From positions 186,001 through 250,000 of the forward strand of contig CATXZD010000001.1 in assembly GCA_958403905.1 (NCBI GenBank): a DNA stretch of 64,000 nt, read 5' to 3'. The position numbers and the translations under genes are program-made. Shown piece by piece: positions 1 to 8,726 of this stretch; positions within the stretch are counted from its first letter, which is position 1; every line of letters begins with the position of its first letter. This DNA is from an uncultured Ruminococcus sp. Its GTDB lineage: Bacteria; Bacillota; Clostridia; Oscillospirales; Acutalibacteraceae. The notes beneath the pieces were generated by a model. That model did not search any database. It was not told the DNA's origin and saw nothing but the letters and a program-made list of their open reading frames with translations.

Positions 1-2505
1 CTTCTTCATCCCGGATATCCGAATTTTATAAATGGAGAATTCGGTGAAAGACCGTTACAGCCGCCGTTTGGAATTTTAGATAAAAACTATGAAAATAAGA
101 TTTTTCCTTCGGAAAAGGAGCTTGCCAACTTTGTTCCGAATTTTGCTCCGGGTGCGCTGTATTCGGAAACCTGCCCTTGTAAAGAATGCGATGAGGTAAA
201 GGTGTTTGAACTGGCGATAGTACAAGCCGATGTTGTGTATAACCGTTACGGCTGGCATGACCCGCAGGGCAGATTTTTTGTGCTGAAAGAAGAAATAGAA
301 AGACACGGCACGCTTGATAATTATCTTGAAAAAGTCAACAGCGGTAAAATAAATCCTCAACCGCTCGTGATAAGAGCAAATGCAGGAGATTGCATAGAAG
401 TCCGAATGACAAATTTCCTGCCAGATTATATCGAAGAAAGTCCATTCCAGCTAAAAACGCTGACGGATATTGCTGGCTTTCACATTCATCTTGTAAAGTT
501 TGACACGATTGTATCGGACGGAGCGGCAAACGGCTGGAATAACATTGCAGGTGCAAGAAAATGTGAAACCTTAATAGAGCGATTTAACGCAAACGAAGAA
601 TTGAATACAGTTTTCTTTCATGATCATTTGTTTGCTAATGTTCATCAGCAGCACGGCTTGTTCGGTGCGCTGATAGTTGAGCCGACAGGCTCAGTTTTCC
701 TCAACCCCAAAAACGGCAGACCTTTAAAAAGCGGAGCAAATGCCGTAATAAGGAGAGCTGACGGAAGCTCATACCGTGAGTTTGCAATGTTTGTTCATGA
801 TTTTGCATTGCTGTTTGATAAGTATAACAAACCTTTGAATCCACCCGAGCATCCCGGCTCGGACGATGACCCCGGTGTAATGGGAATCAGCTATCGCTGT
901 GAGCCTATGAGAGAGCGTTTAAAAAAGAAAAACGATCCGTCGCATATTTTTAGCTCAAAAAAGTACGGCGACCCTGCAACGCCCGTGCTTGAAACCTATC
1001 CCGGCGACCCGATAGTTATACGTTTGCTTGACGGTGCACACGAGGAACAGCACGCATTCAACATCAACGGAATGTCATGGAGAAAGGAAATTACAGATCC
1101 TGTATCACCGATTGTTCAGGAGCAGACAATCGGTATATCGGAGGCATTCAATATAAAAATAGATGAGTATTATGACGCAGGCGACTATCTGTATTACTTC
1201 GGCGGCATTGATGATTTGTGGCTCGGCTTGTGGGGAATAATCAGGGCGCACAAATGCAGGCAAAAGCATCTTCTTCCGTTGTGTAATATAAATAAGCCTG
1301 CTCCTAAATCACACTGTCCTCCAAAAGGAGCAGTGATTCGTAAATTTGAAATAGCCGCAATTCAGACGAATATTAAGTATAACAGATACGGTGACCACGA
1401 CCCCGAGGGAATGGTTTTTGTTCCGCTTGAAGATGCAGAAGATGTAAAATGTTGCAGGAAAAATCCTGTTCCGCTGATACTCAGAGCAAATGCAGGGGAT
1501 TGGATTGAAGTAACGCTATATAATATGTTTGACAAGCCTGTCATATATCACGACTATCCGTCAGTTCCGCTTGATATGCCGCACAAACCGTCAGACAGAG
1601 TTTCATTAAGTCCACAATTTCTTAAATTCTGTCCGCAATGCTCATCGGGAGTTAATGTGGGATATAATAAAGCAGAGCAAACGGCAGGACCGGGAGAATG
1701 CATAAAATATCTGTGGCATGCAGATAAGGAATACGGTGCCTGCATTCTTAACTCATTCGGAGATTTGAGAAATCACCGATACCACGGCTTGTTTGGCGCA
1801 ATAATTATTGAGCCTCCTGCATCAAAGTATTATCATAATATTTTAAGCATAAAGAAGAATCATGAGGAGCAGTCGGTAATAACTGCACCCGGAGTTGAAA
1901 CTTTCAGAGAATTTGTTTTGTTTGCCCATAACGGCATAAGATTACTTGATAAAAAGGGCAATGTTATTAAGACAACTGAGCAGGGTGCAGAAGGCGCTCA
2001 CGGTGCGCCCGACCACGAAGATACGGGAGAAAAAGGCTACAACTACCGCAGTGAGCGTTTCTTCAACAGGCTGAAACGACTTCCGATTATCAGCAAGGTG
2101 TTCAGCTCACGAGTTCATGGCGACCCGTCAACTCCGCTTTTAAAGGCTTATGCAAAAGAAAGAGTAATAATCAGACTGCTGATGCCTGCCGATAAGCCGA
2201 GAAATATCAGCTTTGTATTGCACGGTCACAATTGGCGTGCACAGCCTGACGACCCGTTTTCTACCATAATCCCAGCACAGGGAGCAATAAGTGTAGGCGG
2301 AGTTTATAACATTGAGCTTCAAAACGGTGCTTCAGATGTTCCCGGCGACTATTTGTATCGCTCGGGTTCGCTCAGCTGGGATGTAGAATCGGGAATGTGG
2401 GGAATTTTACGAGTAATGAACCGAAATATAAGACACAGATGTGAGTGTATATGCAGAAATATCGGCCATTGGTGGGAAGAACACTGGTATGATAAATATA
2501 TGTAA
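1..2505 (+). CDS. Multicopper oxidase-like protein with duplicated cupredoxin unit (5' end missing)
   Basis: The reading frame is open from base 1, so the gene begins upstream; 834 residues are visible. The protein consists of two homologous halves. Half one (about residues 65-420) starts FELAIVQADVVYNRYG and carries HIHLVKFD, then HDHLFANVHQQHGLFGAL, then HAFNINGMSW. Half two (about 450-830) starts KFEIAAIQTNIKYNRYG and has NHRYHGLFGAIIIEP and LHGHNWRAQ. The HxH motifs are the type 2/3 copper ligands of multicopper oxidases. In half two the HIH position reads FLK and HDH reads HAD, so copper binding there is probably altered. Related large Firmicutes proteins with paired cupredoxin units exist and their substrates are unknown to me. 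No signal peptide can be judged because the N-terminus is missing. A terminator follows directly, so this ends its transcription unit. Confidence 0.8.
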   Translation, partial: LLHPGYPNFINGEFGERPLQPPFGILDKNYENKIFPSEKELANFVPNFAPGALYSETCPCKECDEVKVFELAIVQADVVYNRYGWHDPQGRFFVLKEEIERHGTLDNYLEKVNSGKINPQPLVIRANAGDCIEVRMTNFLPDYIEESPFQLKTLTDIAGFHIHLVKFDTIVSDGAANGWNNIAGARKCETLIERFNANEELNTVFFHDHLFANVHQQHGLFGALIVEPTGSVFLNPKNGRPLKSGANAVIRRADGSSYREFAMFVHDFALLFDKYNKPLNPPEHPGSDDDPGVMGISYRCEPMRERLKKKNDPSHIFSSKKYGDPATPVLETYPGDPIVIRLLDGAHEEQHAFNINGMSWRKEITDPVSPIVQEQTIGISEAFNIKIDEYYDAGDYLYYFGGIDDLWLGLWGIIRAHKCRQKHLLPLCNINKPAPKSHCPPKGAVIRKFEIAAIQTNIKYNRYGDHDPEGMVFVPLEDAEDVKCCRKNPVPLILRANAGDWIEVTLYNMFDKPVIYHDYPSVPLDMPHKPSDRVSLSPQFLKFCPQCSSGVNVGYNKAEQTAGPGECIKYLWHADKEYGACILNSFGDLRNHRYHGLFGAIIIEPPASKYYHNILSIKKNHEEQSVITAPGVETFREFVLFAHNGIRLLDKKGNVIKTTEQGAEGAHGAPDHEDTGEKGYNYRSERFFNRLKRLPIISKVFSSRVHGDPSTPLLKAYAKERVIIRLLMPADKPRNISFVLHGHNWRAQPDDPFSTIIPAQGAISVGGVYNIELQNGASDVPGDYLYRSGSLSWDVESGMWGILRVMNRNIRHRCECICRNIGHWWEEHWYDKYM

Positions 2506-2530
2506 AATCTAAAAATTCAAAATAATAACA

Positions 2531-2568
2531 AATCAGTCGTTTTGCAGAGCGAAACGGCTGATTTTATG
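2531..2568 (+). terminator. Terminator after the multicopper oxidase-like gene
   Basis: The arms AATCAGTCGTTT and AAACGGCTGATT form a 12-bp stem with one G-U pair and a loop of about 9 nt, followed by TTTATG. It lies 25 nt after the stop codon. Confidence 0.75.
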
Positions 2569-2630
2569 TTCTGCTTTGCAAAAACAAGGAGGTAATGTTG
2601 TTTAATATCTTTTCCTATATACCCAACAAG

Positions 2631-2648
2631 AACTATTGACAAAGAGCC
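2631..2648 (+). repeat. Left imperfect inverted repeat flanking the 2726-3625 gene
   Basis: The 18-mer AACTATTGACAAAGAGCC matches the reverse complement of bases 3875-3892 at 17 of 18 positions. The pair brackets a 1.2-kb segment that holds one membrane-protein gene. No transposase is present between them. Confidence 0.55.
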
Positions 2649-2657
2649 AAAATAACA

Positions 2658-2700
2658 AGCTCCGATTGAGTTTCAAAAGAAAATCAATCGGAGCTTTTCT
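2658..2700. terminator. Terminator hairpin downstream of the membrane-protein gene
   Basis: A perfect 12-bp stem, AGCTCCGATTGA with TCAATCGGAGCT, has a 14-nt loop. It is followed by TTTTCT on the plus strand and by TTGTTATTTT on the minus strand. Its position 26 nt past the minus-strand stop codon fits termination of that gene. Confidence 0.7.
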
Positions 2701-2725
2701 ACAGACTGAGTGTTTGTTCAAATGC

Positions 2726-3625
2726 TTATTTTTTATTAAAAATATCTTTCAGATAATCAATGCACTCATCATCACAGCAGTACTGTTTAACATCCTCATA
2801 TGTGCAATTATATATAATGGGGATGTTTTCGTCACGGAGATAGTTCGCAAAGTTTTTTACAAAAGCTTCCGGGTATTCATCATACTCGTCATTATCAGAC
2901 ATATATCCCCCGGTGTAATCAAATTTTATTACACTGCCGTTTTTCATATACAAATCTATAAACAAATTCGCATCGTCGTTTTTATTGTCAATTTCCACTT
3001 TTGTAATGTCGTGATAACTGTATTCAGCTCCGGAGGGCTTGAATACGGATTTTTCTATGATTTTATCATCGGTAAACACCGTAGAGTTGAAAGTCCATGT
3101 GTACACGCTTCCGACGAAAATCAGAACTACCAATATGGATATGGCAACCAGTATAGATATGGCGTTTTTTTCAACCCGCCGGTCGGATTTTTCTTTTTCA
3201 ATCTCTTCTTTTGCAAAGGAATTATCCTTCGTCTTTTTATCTTTTGGCTCTTTCCGCAACTCAAAGGCAGCAGCTCCTGCTTCGATAAGTAAGAGGAATA
3301 TTATCTCAAAAACGATAAACAACAGAATATAGGCTATATCTGAGCCGTAGCTTGCCCACTTGTTCTGACCGATAAAGATTATGTCTTTTATTGAACCATA
3401 TCCAATGGCGGTTGCAGCATTTTCAATAAAAAGGATTACCGCTATCGTTACAGCGAATGACACTACCAGGCTCAAAAGTTTTAGTATCATTTTTATTGGG
3501 TGGTGTTTCCACTGACGAATCAGCCGACGGTTTTCAGCCTTTGATCTTATTATTTCTTTTTTTAAACCTTTTTGCATACTACTGAACCATTCCCTATGCT
3601 TTTCTGTGGGCTGCTGTACTCTCAT
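2726..3625 (-). CDS. Integral membrane protein of unknown function
   Basis: This 299-residue protein has a basic N-terminus, then three hydrophobic segments (about residues 47-70, 92-118 and 155-177). The second and third are separated by a highly charged loop rich in K, E and D. The C-terminal 115 residues are acidic and probably extracytoplasmic, with three cysteines (QYCCDDEC) near the end. I do not recognise the family. No clear ribosome binding site precedes the first ATG; an internal ATG (MQKGLKKEI) is an alternative start. It is a single-gene unit on the minus strand, enclosed by imperfect inverted repeats at 2631-2648 and 3875-3892, which hints at acquisition as a cassette. Confidence 0.7.
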   Translation of the reverse strand: MRVQQPTEKHREWFSSMQKGLKKEIIRSKAENRRLIRQWKHHPIKMILKLLSLVVSFAVTIAVILFIENAATAIGYGSIKDIIFIGQNKWASYGSDIAYILLFIVFEIIFLLLIEAGAAAFELRKEPKDKKTKDNSFAKEEIEKEKSDRRVEKNAISILVAISILVVLIFVGSVYTWTFNSTVFTDDKIIEKSVFKPSGAEYSYHDITKVEIDNKNDDANLFIDLYMKNGSVIKFDYTGGYMSDNDEYDEYPEAFVKNFANYLRDENIPIIYNCTYEDVKQYCCDDECIDYLKDIFNKK

Positions 3626-3772
3626 AAATTTTATCTGATATGAAGATGCTTTACCTTGTTGTCAAGCTGTTAATATTTAAAGTCTACCATAAAAGCAGAA
3701 ATATAGCAATTAATTTAATGATTAAAATTCGAATTAGCCAGAAGAAAAAGGCTTATTTAAATGCTATAGTTC

Positions 3773-3829
3773 AAAACTATCATAAAAATTAGGAAAACAT
3801 CTTTTATGCTCAACCCTGACAAAAAGACA
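3773..3829 (+). repeat. Direct repeat copy 1
   Basis: This stretch of about 57 bp, from AAAACTATCATAAAAATT through AAAAGACA, recurs at 6737-6795 in the same orientation with a few substitutions and small gaps. The core AAAACATCTTTT and GCTCAACC are shared. The two copies flank the dockerin gene at 4230-6707. Confidence 0.6.
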
Positions 3830-3874
3830 TTGCTAAGGCAGTGCCTTTTTTGTTGTATTATCCGTTATTTTTAG

Positions 3875-3892
3875 GGCCCTTTGTCAATAGTT
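3875..3892 (-). repeat. Right imperfect inverted repeat
   Basis: GGCCCTTTGTCAATAGTT is the partner, with one mismatch, of the repeat at 2631-2648. Confidence 0.55.
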
Positions 3893-4089
3893 GTGATAAA
3901 CTAAAAAGATTTTTGGAACTGCTTGGAAACCGTAAAGCAAGGCGGTGATGATGCTATTTAGCTGTATATTCAAATTGTGTAATGCGTTACTACGCTTTCT
4001 ATAATGTACATTTAATATATTAATATTATAAATTTTATATAATATAGTAAATGATTTTTTTAAAAAAATATGTTATAATAACCTCATGC

Positions 4090-4121
4090 CTTAGCCAAAA
4101 TCAAAGATTTTGACGGCTAAG
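4090..4121 (+). other. Hairpin upstream of the dockerin beta-helix gene
   Basis: The outer stem CTTAGCC/GGCTAAG (7 bp) and inner stem AAAATC/GATTTT (6 bp, AAA loop) are joined through a 3-nt bulge. There is no U-tract, so a terminator is unlikely. It could be a leader structure or a relic. Confidence 0.45.
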
Positions 4122-4229
4122 AGAACATTAAAACATAAATTCAAGGATTTCAGTCTTTCGGACTTCGTTCGTTGCTGTGCTTTTCACAACTTTTTATGTT
4201 ATAATCATAAAGTATGAAGGTGATAATGT

Positions 4230-6707
4230 ATGAAAAGTAAAATTAGCTTAGCCTTAGTTTTTATATTGCTTCTAACTTTATTGAGCAGTACTAATGTATT
4301 CGCTCAAGAAAATGTATCTGAAAATTTTGAAGAAATGAGCGTATCTTTAGATCATGCTACATTAAGTGAATCAGAAGTTTTGGAATATTATTATGAAAGC
4401 ACTAAGGAACACATAAGTTCTATACATAATACAAAGACCACAATAGTACCATCAAACGAGGGTACGGCGTATTTTGTATCAAACAACGGTAAGGACACTA
4501 ATAATGGATTAACGCCCGAAACACCGATAGCCACTATATCGGCAGTGAACAAACTTAATCTTAAATCCGGCGACGTTGTGTACTTTGAACGTGGAGGGTT
4601 ATGGCGAGGTTCGGTTACTGCACATACGCCGGGGGTCACATATTCAGCTTATGGTCACGGAAACAAGCCTGAACTGTACGGCTCATCATATAATTATGCA
4701 AAAACAGGTATGTGGCTTCAAACAGATGTGCCTAATATTTATAAATATTCCGAAAAGATAGAAGCAGATGTAGGTAATATTATATTTGACGAGGGAAAGG
4801 CTCACGGCATTAAATGCATTTTAGAAGAAAAAAACGGCGAAATCTATAATGCAACAACCGGCAAAATATTTGATACATATGCAGATTTAGATGAAAATAT
4901 GCATTTTTTCCACGATTCAAATGCAACAAAAGAGCTATACTTATATTGCAGTGACGGCAATCCTGCCGAATTGTATGACAGCATTGAATTCGCTGAAAAC
5001 AGATATATTATTGATGTGGGATGGAGAAAAGACATCACCGTAGATAATATTACTTTTCGTTACAGCGGCAGTGCTGCTGTTTTTGCAGGCTCTTGTGACG
5101 GCTTAACTGTACAAAATTGTGAATTTTATTGGATTGGAGGTTCAATTCAGTATGGTTCTACCCGTTATGGCAACGGTGTCACAATCTATGGCGTTGCTTG
5201 GAATTTTACGGTTGATAATTGTTATTTCTGTCAGATTTACGATGCCGCTGCATCCTTTCAATTTGAAAGTGGTCCTGATAGTATCGCCATTTGCCAAAAC
5301 ATTAAATTCACAAACAATGTAATGGAATACTGTAACTATTCGGTTGAGTATTTTTTAGATTTGGGCAAAAATGAAGCAAATTATTTTAAGGATTTTTATA
5401 TCAGCGGAAATCATATGTGGTATGCAGGCTATGGATTTTGTTCACAGAGAAAGGATAAAGGACAAGATGCTCATATCAAAAGCTGGAATCACGCAAATAA
5501 AAGTAAGGGCGATTTTATAATAAGCAATAATATTTTTGCTCTTGCCAAAAAGTATATGTTAGAAACCTATACTGTTGACAGCAGTCAGGGAGCAACATAT
5601 GATTCCAATACTTACATTCAGTTCAAAAATCATTATTTTGGCAGAAATGGTTCTACTGCATATTTCTCTCGCTTTACAGATAATGTCAGAGAGGATATAT
5701 TACAAAACTATGGCGACAAAAATGCAAAAATAATATGGGTAAGCAATTCATCATCAACCCCCAATACCAAACCTACAGATACAGCAGGTATGATTTACGG
5801 TGATATTAACGGAGACAGCGAGATTCGAATTAATGACGCTACTCTTATCAGCAAGCACTTGGCTAATATTATATCGATTTCATATGAAAGGCTTGTGCTG
5901 TCAGATGTTGATGAGGACGGCAAAACTTCAATTAAGGATGTTACATATATCCAAAAATATCTTGCAGAGTTTGAAAATGGTTATGGCCTTACAGGTCAAA
6001 TTTATAAAAATATAGAGACAACACAACCAAATCCCGAAGCATATAAGCTCTATTTTAAAACAAAGCTTAACTGGTTGACAGCAGATAATTCAGTGTCGCT
6101 CTTTGCTTATGATCTGGATAGCGGTAAAAGTTATAGGTTTGAACAAATTCATAAAACAGCATATCCTTATTATATTTATATGGCAGAGGTTCCTTCTGCT
6201 GTAACAGATGTATCTATTTACCGTTTTACTAATGCTGTTGAGAATCCACCAACAGAATTTTCGGGCAATTTCGGCAATGTTTATAACTGTTGGGATACAG
6301 AGGTTTCATCACTCAAAAATTGTATTACAATGTCAGAAGATTATGTGTTATCTGCGGACGAATATGTTGATGATATTCCTTTGGATTTCTCCCTTTCAAG
6401 AGTGTATTTCGATAACTCCAAAGCAAAATGGTCGGATGTTTATATCTATGGTTGGGGAGAAAGCGGACTTAAAGGAACGTCAGTTTTGATGAAAAAGATT
6501 GCAGGAACAGATATATGGTATTATGATTTTTATACACCTATTCCGGCAGGAACAAAATCTTTTCTTTTTAAGGATACCGAAAACACCTGGGAAAATCAAA
6601 CCGAAGATATCATTGTTTGGAACGGTATGAATTGCTATCTCGCAAATGAGGGAAATAAAAGTGGAGGTTCATGGTATTTGTATACCGATAGTAAGAATTT
6701 TAAATAA
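4230..6707 (+). CDS. Secreted beta-helix protein with dockerin and C-terminal starch-binding-like modules
   Basis: This 825-residue protein starts with a signal peptide (about 1-26, ending NVFAQ). About residues 79-480 begin with a DUF1565-like motif (FVSNNGKDTNNGLTPETP) and continue with the Asn/Gly-rich repetitive pattern of a right-handed parallel beta-helix, the fold of pectate lyases and related carbohydrate-active enzymes. Residues about 522-582 are a type I dockerin with two calcium loops, DINGDSEIRIND and DVDEDGKTSIKD, each followed by a (I/L)xxxL helix. Two beta-rich modules follow (about 603-700 and 718-825); the second, with VYFDNSKAKWSDVYIYGW, resembles CBM25/26 starch-binding modules. 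I infer a cohesin-bound carbohydrate-active protein; the catalytic activity is not evident. SD AAGGTG lies 8 nt before the ATG. Direct repeats flank the gene. Confidence 0.82.
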   Translation: MKSKISLALVFILLLTLLSSTNVFAQENVSENFEEMSVSLDHATLSESEVLEYYYESTKEHISSIHNTKTTIVPSNEGTAYFVSNNGKDTNNGLTPETPIATISAVNKLNLKSGDVVYFERGGLWRGSVTAHTPGVTYSAYGHGNKPELYGSSYNYAKTGMWLQTDVPNIYKYSEKIEADVGNIIFDEGKAHGIKCILEEKNGEIYNATTGKIFDTYADLDENMHFFHDSNATKELYLYCSDGNPAELYDSIEFAENRYIIDVGWRKDITVDNITFRYSGSAAVFAGSCDGLTVQNCEFYWIGGSIQYGSTRYGNGVTIYGVAWNFTVDNCYFCQIYDAAASFQFESGPDSIAICQNIKFTNNVMEYCNYSVEYFLDLGKNEANYFKDFYISGNHMWYAGYGFCSQRKDKGQDAHIKSWNHANKSKGDFIISNNIFALAKKYMLETYTVDSSQGATYDSNTYIQFKNHYFGRNGSTAYFSRFTDNVREDILQNYGDKNAKIIWVSNSSSTPNTKPTDTAGMIYGDINGDSEIRINDATLISKHLANIISISYERLVLSDVDEDGKTSIKDVTYIQKYLAEFENGYGLTGQIYKNIETTQPNPEAYKLYFKTKLNWLTADNSVSLFAYDLDSGKSYRFEQIHKTAYPYYIYMAEVPSAVTDVSIYRFTNAVENPPTEFSGNFGNVYNCWDTEVSSLKNCITMSEDYVLSADEYVDDIPLDFSLSRVYFDNSKAKWSDVYIYGWGESGLKGTSVLMKKIAGTDIWYYDFYTPIPAGTKSFLFKDTENTWENQTEDIIVWNGMNCYLANEGNKSGGSWYLYTDSKNFK

Positions 6708-6736
6708 TTCTCTTGAATATCTGTTTCCATTGGCTT

Positions 6737-6795
6737 AAAACTACTATAAAAATTTGTGAAAACATCTTTTGCTCAACCTTGACAGTAAAAAGACA
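6737..6795 (+). repeat. Direct repeat copy 2
   Basis: This is the partner of 3773-3829, sharing AAAACT, CATAAAAATT-like, AAAACATCTTTT, GCTCAACC and AAAAGACA blocks. It begins 30 nt after the dockerin gene and, like copy 1, is followed at once by a small hairpin. Confidence 0.6.
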
Positions 6796-6822
6796 AGTAA
6801 AACTTGTTCTCTTAATTTTTAA
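6793..6822 (+). terminator. Probable weak terminator after the dockerin beta-helix gene
   Basis: The hairpin ACAAGT-AAA-ACTTGT is followed by TCTCTTAATTTTT. The stem is only 6 bp, so efficiency is uncertain. Confidence 0.45.
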
Positions 6823-6874
6823 AAAAATATCAGTGAATTCGAAAAAGAGCACTAAGAAAATGTGCCCGGATTTA

Positions 6875-6883
6875 TGATATACT
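6875..6883 (+). promoter_or_regulatory. Extended -10 promoter for the SAP/DUF6434 gene
   Basis: TGATATACT is an extended -10 element (TG-N-TATACT) 35 nt before the start codon. A short inverted repeat GCAC/GTGC lies just upstream at about 6849-6865. No consensus -35 is seen. Confidence 0.45.
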
Positions 6884-6918
6884 GAGCTTAGTAAATCGAA
6901 ATTTACGGAGGGAAGAAT

Positions 6919-7491
6919 ATGATTGAAAGACCTGCTTTAGATAAGAATTTAGATAGTAAAACATTCCGTAGTTTCTATTATTTGAAAGAAGAACTGGTTG
7001 AATTTTGCAGAAAAAACGAACTGCCTGTTTCCGGCGGTAAGATTGAAATAACTGATAGAATTGCTTATTTTCTTGATACCGGCAAGATAATACCTGCAAC
7101 TGCAATGAAGAAAAAAACAGCAAAAATTTTAAATATTACCGAGAATACCGAGATTGAAGCTGATTTTGTATGTTCAGAGATTCATAGAGCATTTTTTAAA
7201 GAACACATTGGAAATGGTTTTTCGTTCAATGTAGCCTTTCAAAAATGGTTAAAGGAAAATACGGAAAAAACTTATAAAGAAGCGATTTCTGCTTATTATC
7301 AAATTCTTGAGGATAAGAAAAAAGGGAAAACAAAAATAGATAAGCAATTTGAGTACAATACTTATATTCGTGATTTCTTTGCGGATAATCAAGGAAAATC
7401 TTTAAAGGAAGCGATTAAGTGTTGGAAATATAAAAAGCAATTAAAAGGACATAATCGATATGAGCGGTCTGACCTGTCGGTTTTGGATTGA
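6919..7491 (+). CDS. SAP-like / DUF6434 domain protein
   Basis: This 190-residue basic protein has an N-terminal segment (about 17-57, YYLKEELVEFCRKNELPV then GGKIEITDRIAYFLDTG) that matches the helix-extended-loop-helix pattern of SAP-like nucleic-acid binding motifs. The C-terminal part (about 95-185) has the repeated pattern FKEHIGNGFSFNVAFQKWLK / IRDFFADNQGKSLKEAIKCW, as in DUF6434 proteins. SD GGAGGG lies 7 nt upstream of the ATG. It is a single gene next to repeats in an accessory region. The role is unknown; nucleic-acid binding is an inference from the SAP-like segment. Confidence 0.65.
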   Translation: MIERPALDKNLDSKTFRSFYYLKEELVEFCRKNELPVSGGKIEITDRIAYFLDTGKIIPATAMKKKTAKILNITENTEIEADFVCSEIHRAFFKEHIGNGFSFNVAFQKWLKENTEKTYKEAISAYYQILEDKKKGKTKIDKQFEYNTYIRDFFADNQGKSLKEAIKCWKYKKQLKGHNRYERSDLSVLD

Positions 7492-7625
7492 TAAATTCAA
7501 GCTTATCTCGTAGTTTTTCTTGGTGTACTTTTTGTGGTTTTTACCTTTGCTTATTACACCCTTTATTCGCTTTTTTCTGTTGTATTCGCCTTATTATGAG
7601 TTGCATATCGGTTATTGACGCATAT

Positions 7626-7654
7626 TTGACGCACTATGAATGAACTAATATAAT
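7626..7654 (+). promoter_or_regulatory. Sigma-A promoter of the LysR gene
   Basis: TTGACG, a 17-bp spacer and TATAAT precede the LysR start by 35 nt. A second TTGACGCA lies 11 bp upstream (7615-7622), giving a direct repeat that could be part of an operator. Confidence 0.7.
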
Positions 7655-7689
7655 AAAATCCATACGATTTGAGAAAGACAGTGAGAATT

Positions 7690-8592
7690 ATGTATAACCC
7701 TCAACTTGATACATTTCTGCGTGTAGCAGACGCAGGCAGCTTTAGCAAAGCGGCAGAGGAAGCGTATATAACACCAACCGCTGTGATTAAGCAGATTAAT
7801 CTGCTTGAAGCCGAATTGGATGTAAAGCTGTTTGAAAGGACACACAGGGGATTAATATTAACCAAAGCAGGAAAATCGTTGTATCAGGACACAAAATACA
7901 TCATTCAGTATTGCCGGGATTCCGTAACGCGGGCAAAAAACGCCATGCAGGAGGATGCGAATATCATCCGCATCGGTACATCGCCTATGACGCCTGCACA
8001 GCTTTTAATGCAGTTATGGCCAAGAATTCAGGAACACTGTCCCGATATGAAATTTCAGATTATTCCTTACGAAAACACACCGGAAAATGCCAGGGAGCTT
8101 TTGGCGAATCTCGGAAAGAATATAGATGTAATAGGAGGCATTTTTGATGAAACAATGCTGAAGCTGCGGCGCTGTGCAGGGCTTGAATTATCCCGTGAGC
8201 CGTTTTGTTGTGCTGTTTCCATTCACCATCCCCTTGCGGCAAAAAACAAACTTGAGGTCAAAGACCTGTACGGCGAGAACCTTTTGCTGATGCACAGAGA
8301 TTGGAGTCATTATGTGGATGAACTGCGAGATGAGCTATGGAAAAACCATCCGAAAATAAACATTGTGAATTTTGATTTTTATAGTATGGATGTGTTTAAT
8401 CGGTGCGAAAATTCAAATGATGTTCTGCTTGCAATCCCGGGTTGGGCAAATGTTCATCCTCTTTTGAAGGTGATTCCTGTAGAGTGGGATTACAGCATTC
8501 CCTATGGTTTGCTTCATTCTTCGACGCCATCTGAAACCGTAAAGAGGTTTCTCAAGGCGGCAGAAAAAGCAAAACATAATGAAAGTATTTAG
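7690..8592 (+). CDS. LysR-family transcriptional regulator
   Basis: The protein has 300 residues, the usual LysR length. The N-terminal winged helix-turn-helix is clear: FLRVADAGSFSKAAEEAYIT, then VIKQINLLEAELDVKLFERT, then RGLILTKAG. The rest is a periplasmic-binding-like effector domain. I chose the ATG at 7690, because the frame can be extended upstream only to a TTG without better support. It lies directly upstream of, and in the same direction as, the Fe-alcohol dehydrogenase/flavodoxin/aldo-keto reductase group, so it is the likely regulator of that group, perhaps sensing an aldehyde or redox signal. A strong terminator separates it from the dehydrogenase, so the genes are transcribed separately. 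Confidence 0.88.
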   Translation: MYNPQLDTFLRVADAGSFSKAAEEAYITPTAVIKQINLLEAELDVKLFERTHRGLILTKAGKSLYQDTKYIIQYCRDSVTRAKNAMQEDANIIRIGTSPMTPAQLLMQLWPRIQEHCPDMKFQIIPYENTPENARELLANLGKNIDVIGGIFDETMLKLRRCAGLELSREPFCCAVSIHHPLAAKNKLEVKDLYGENLLLMHRDWSHYVDELRDELWKNHPKINIVNFDFYSMDVFNRCENSNDVLLAIPGWANVHPLLKVIPVEWDYSIPYGLLHSSTPSETVKRFLKAAEKAKHNESI

Positions 8593-8619
8593 AGATATAA
8601 CCTTTGGGTATAAACTATG

Positions 8620-8662
8620 AAACAAATCGAGACTTCTTGCGAGGTCTCGATTTGTTTATAAT
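8620..8662 (+). terminator. Terminator after the LysR gene
   Basis: A perfect 14-bp stem AAACAAATCGAGAC / GTCTCGATTTGTTT with a 10-nt loop lies 28 nt after the LysR stop codon. The downstream tract is ATAATAAAA, so U-content is modest. Confidence 0.7.
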
Positions 8663-8726
8663 AAAATCAGTAAAGAAAAAATATATGAAAGTATTTGAAA
8701 AACGAATAAAATAAGGAGCGTAAATT

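Larger units (their letters stand above)
3626..4229. other. 604-bp AT-rich intergenic region between two accessory genes
   Basis: No gene is visible here. It contains the first copy of a direct repeat (3773-3829), a small T-tailed hairpin (AAGGC-AGT-GCCTT at about 3837-3851), the right inverted repeat (3875-3892) and a longer hairpin at 4090-4121. TATAAT-like boxes occur twice, at about 4074-4079 and at 4200-4205. The second is a plausible -10 for the gene at 4230, although no good -35 is seen. Confidence 0.6.

Noticed and set aside
2636..3292. 218-codon plus-strand frame over the membrane-protein gene
   Set aside because: Antisense to the gene at 2726-3625, no start signal, Phe- and Ile-rich composition; judged a shadow.
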